A stretch of 64,000 nt of DNA. Source: Mucilaginibacter agri. Lineage in GTDB: Bacteria; Bacteroidota; Bacteroidia; Sphingobacteriales; Sphingobacteriaceae. The notes below the pieces were generated by a model. That model saw only the letters and a program-made list of their open reading frames with translations. It was not told the origin of the DNA and did not search any database. Location: positions 744,001-808,000 of the forward strand of contig NZ_WWEO01000044.1 of assembly GCF_009928685.1 (NCBI RefSeq), read 5' to 3'. Below are positions 61,663-64,000 of the stretch, in pieces (the stretch's first letter is position 1; each line of letters opens with the position of its first letter). Position numbers and translations under genes: made by a program.

Positions 61663-62532
61663 ATGAACAAACAGGTGCTATGCTATGGCGAAGTATTGTG
61701 GGACACCTTCGGCAAAACAAGGAAAGCGGGCGGCGCTCCAATGAACGTAGCCTGGAACCTGAAACAACAGAATATCGACGTGGCATTTGCTAGCAGCGTT
61801 GGCCGCGACGTGCTTGGCGACGAACTGATCAATTTTCTTAAGAAACATGGCTTGCACTCACCACTTGTTCAGCAGGATGAAGATCTGCCTACCTGTGTGG
61901 TTACCGTGCAGTTAGACGAGCAACAACAAGCCACTTACATCATCCCTGAGCCGGTTTCGTGGGATAATATCATCGTAACTAACGAACTCATAAAGCAGGC
62001 GCAAACCTCATCGGCTATTGTGTTCGGCACCCTGGTTTGCCGCGATGAGGTGAGCCGCGATACATTATATGAGGTACTGGATTCAACATCAGCGTTAACA
62101 GTTTTTGATGTTAACCTGCGTGCCCCGCACTATCAGTTAGATACGATCCAAACACTGGCGGCCAAATCTAAAGTGGTTAAAATGAACGAAGAAGAGGCTG
62201 ATCTGCTTATTGGCGGTAGCAGCCGGTCGTTAAAAGATAAGATCATTGAGTTTCAGAAAACATATCACCCGCAAACCATTTGCGTAACCCGGGGCGACAA
62301 AGGTGCAATCTTATGGCACGACGATGCTTTTTACGAGCACCCTGGCTTTAAAGTGGAGGTAGTTGACACCGTGGGCGCGGGCGACGCTTTCTTAGCCACC
62401 CTTATTTCGGGTTTATTAAATGATCTTTCTATGGACCAAATAGTTGCCAAGGCCTGTTGTGTAGGCGCTTTTGTAACTAGCCAGCGCGGCGCAACTCCCG
62501 AATATAATATCAGCGAGATAGTACCTTTTTAA
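61663..62532 (+). CDS. PfkB-family carbohydrate kinase (fructokinase-like)
   Basis: A 289-residue ribokinase-fold sugar kinase. N-terminal GEVLWDTFGKTRKAGGAPMN has the substrate-binding GGAPxN typical of fructokinases; the C-terminal DTVGAGDAF holds the catalytic Asp241 and the ATP-binding anion hole. KMNEEEADLLIG and TICVTRGDKGAIL are normal. Monocistronic by position. Fructose is the likeliest substrate by motif. Confidence 0.88.
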   Translation: MNKQVLCYGEVLWDTFGKTRKAGGAPMNVAWNLKQQNIDVAFASSVGRDVLGDELINFLKKHGLHSPLVQQDEDLPTCVVTVQLDEQQQATYIIPEPVSWDNIIVTNELIKQAQTSSAIVFGTLVCRDEVSRDTLYEVLDSTSALTVFDVNLRAPHYQLDTIQTLAAKSKVVKMNEEEADLLIGGSSRSLKDKIIEFQKTYHPQTICVTRGDKGAILWHDDAFYEHPGFKVEVVDTVGAGDAFLATLISGLLNDLSMDQIVAKACCVGAFVTSQRGATPEYNISEIVPF

Positions 62533-62679
62533 ACATTGCCCGCAGCTAAAGGCTCCGTCAAATAGGGTGCTGCATCATCATTCAATCGTCATTATTGCCC
62601 TAACTGTAAGGTTGAGGTATTGATGGGCTAAACTTTTACGGCAAATTATCCGTTAATTTACTTTAAGAAAGGCAACATC

Positions 62680-63777
62680 ATGCGAGGATTTGGATTCTCC
62701 AAATATACACCCAGTGAAATTCCGAAAGGTGGGTTTGACGAGTTACTGAAATTATTTCTGGAATTACTGAACTATACGTCTGGTGATGCGGGCGAAGCTT
62801 TACAATGGCTCAATGAGCTGGATAAGCAGTACAACATCACCAATGACGATTATGGCATGGGCGATTTCATCGACGAGCTGAAGCAAAAAGGCTATCTGAC
62901 TGAGGATAATCAGAACGGTGAGTTTAATATCACCGCCAAAACAGAGCAAAGCATCAGGCAGTCGGCGTTGGAAGAAATCTTCGGCAAACTCAAAAAATCG
63001 GGAGCTGGTAACCACCGTACGCCACAATCTGGCCAGGGTGACGAAAAAAATGCCGAAAGGCGCGAGTTTGAATTCGGCGACAGCCTGGATCAGATCGATA
63101 TAACACAATCAATCCATAACGCACAGATCAACCACGGTATAGGCGATTTTAAGATGACCGAGCGCGACCTGGAAGTAGAGGAAATGGACTATAAAACCCT
63201 TACCTCTACCGTGCTGATGATCGATATATCGCACTCGATGATCTTGTATGGCGAAGACCGCATTACCCCCGCAAAAAAGGTAGCTATGGCACTGGCCGAG
63301 CTGATCCGCACCAAGTATCCGAAAGACACTTTAGATATTGTGGTATTCGGTAACGATGCATGGCCTATCAGTCTGCAAGATCTGCCTTATTTACAGGTTG
63401 GCCCTTATCACACCAATACCTATGCGGGCTTAGAACTGGCAACAGATCTGCTTCGCCGACGTAAAACACATAACAAGCAGATTTTTATGATAACCGATGG
63501 CAAGCCAACCTGCCTAAAGGAAGGCACCAAGTATTATAAAAACAGCATCGGGCTAGATCGTAAGGTAGTTAACAAAACCCTTAATATGGCCGCGCAGTGT
63601 AAGCGCCTCAAAATACCGATCACCACTTTTATGATTGCTAAAGACCCATATCTTCAGCAATTTGTACGCAAGTTTACCGAAACCAACGGCGGCAAAGCTT
63701 TTTACAGCTCGCTTAACGGGCTCGGTGAATATATTTTTGAAGACTACATCCGCAACAGGCGGAAGACAGTTAGATAA
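62680..63777 (+). CDS. VWA-domain protein (partner of a MoxR/ChlI-type ATPase)
   Basis: A 365-residue protein. The N-terminal 170 residues are helical and unassigned; from about 175 a von Willebrand A domain follows with the metal site DISHSM (Asp182, Ser184, Ser186) and later TNTYAGLELATDLL and MITDGKPTC. It is followed after about 90 bp by an AAA ATPase gene of the magnesium-chelatase type, a pairing seen in MoxR-VWA chaperone systems. Start ATG. Confidence 0.85.
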   Translation: MRGFGFSKYTPSEIPKGGFDELLKLFLELLNYTSGDAGEALQWLNELDKQYNITNDDYGMGDFIDELKQKGYLTEDNQNGEFNITAKTEQSIRQSALEEIFGKLKKSGAGNHRTPQSGQGDEKNAERREFEFGDSLDQIDITQSIHNAQINHGIGDFKMTERDLEVEEMDYKTLTSTVLMIDISHSMILYGEDRITPAKKVAMALAELIRTKYPKDTLDIVVFGNDAWPISLQDLPYLQVGPYHTNTYAGLELATDLLRRRKTHNKQIFMITDGKPTCLKEGTKYYKNSIGLDRKVVNKTLNMAAQCKRLKIPITTFMIAKDPYLQQFVRKFTETNGGKAFYSSLNGLGEYIFEDYIRNRRKTVR

Positions 63778-63867
63778 TGTGCAGATACAAGAATATGCAG
63801 ATGTGCAAATGAAACTACTACTACCGCTTGCAGCTGCTACTATTAATAAATTAATGACCATTGACTA

Positions 63868-64000
63868 ATGACATACGACCATAAAAGTATCACAACACTG
63901 GGCCAGCTAAAAAAAACGGATTACCGCAGCCGGTCTGTTAAAGAAGAATTAAGAGCCAACCTTATTACCCAACTACAGCAAAAAGAAGGCGGTTTTGAGG
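63868..64000 (+). CDS. MoxR/magnesium-chelatase-like AAA ATPase, 5' part
   Basis: Only the first 44 codons are in the window: ATG at 63868, reading MTYDHKSITTLGQLKKTDYR, then SRSVKEELRANLITQLQQKE. This N terminus resembles the magnesium chelatase I / sigma-54-interacting-type AAA proteins that accompany VWA proteins in Bacteroidota. No Walker motif is reached before the edge, so the call relies on the N-terminal pattern and on the VWA gene before it. Confidence 0.6.
   Translation, partial: MTYDHKSITTLGQLKKTDYRSRSVKEELRANLITQLQQKEGGFE

Overview
The window looks like a chromosomal segment of a Bacteroidota bacterium, most likely Sphingobacteriaceae (Mucilaginibacter/Pedobacter-like; the genus is an inference). 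The reasons are a complete gldK-gldL-gldM-gldN type IX secretion/gliding locus, SprE/PorW and GldB homologues, a secreted protease with a type IX C-terminal sorting tail, an F-type ATP synthase operon lacking beta and epsilon (normally elsewhere in this phylum), fused glutamine-dependent NadE next to gldB, promoters of the TTG-N20-TAnnTTTG type, and families of intergenic palindromes. I saw no rRNA, tRNA or CRISPR array.

Layout. 1-7.4 kb (minus): small membrane protein, secreted carboxylesterase, SurE, and the 2-oxoglutarate dehydrogenase genes sucA-sucB. 7.5-17.2 kb: a light/DNA-repair cluster with three different photolyase/cryptochrome-family proteins (FeS-BCP type, DASH type, class I type), a TetR regulator, a HAD phosphatase, an ABC1/UbiB-like kinase and two NAD(P)-binding epimerase-like proteins. 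17.2-25.4 kb: two FKBP-type isomerase lipoproteins, MarR regulator, gamma-glutamyltransferase, a small outer-membrane protein and a large S8 protease exported by T9SS. 25.5-29.6 kb: an AT-richer accessory stretch with small lipoproteins, a REP-associated tyrosine transposase (RAYT) flanked by long inverted repeats, further REP-like palindromes and a tandem pair of secreted paralogues. 29.6-34.4 kb: DUF4136 lipoprotein, nadE, gldB, DUF4349 protein. 34.5-40.3 kb (minus): ATP synthase operon in transcription order atpZ, a membrane protein, atpB, atpE, atpF, atpH, atpA, atpG. 40.4-47.4 kb (plus): sprE/porW, class A penicillin-binding protein, uvrC. 47.4-54.2 kb (minus): DUF4271 membrane protein, uroporphyrinogen-III synthase-like protein, gldK, gldL, gldM, gldN. 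54.3-64 kb: GlxA-type regulator, SRPBCC protein, hemW, fasciclin-domain protein, tandem JmjC/cupin-like oxygenase paralogues, PfkB sugar kinase, and a VWA protein followed by the 5' end of a MoxR/magnesium-chelatase-like AAA ATPase.

The functional theme is cell envelope, energy metabolism and T9SS: GldK-N form the secretion motor/ring, SprE/PorW and GldB are accessory lipoproteins, and the S8 protease is a likely cargo. The ATP synthase and OdhAB supply energy. The most noteworthy non-textbook signals are the light-linked gene cluster with a twice-repeated operator-like motif in its divergent promoter region, the RAYT unit with inverted arms of about 52 bp that forms the end of an upstream gene, and a set of short-word repeat hairpins located in junctions inside core operons (sucA/sucB, atpA/atpG, atpF/atpH, gldL/gldM).
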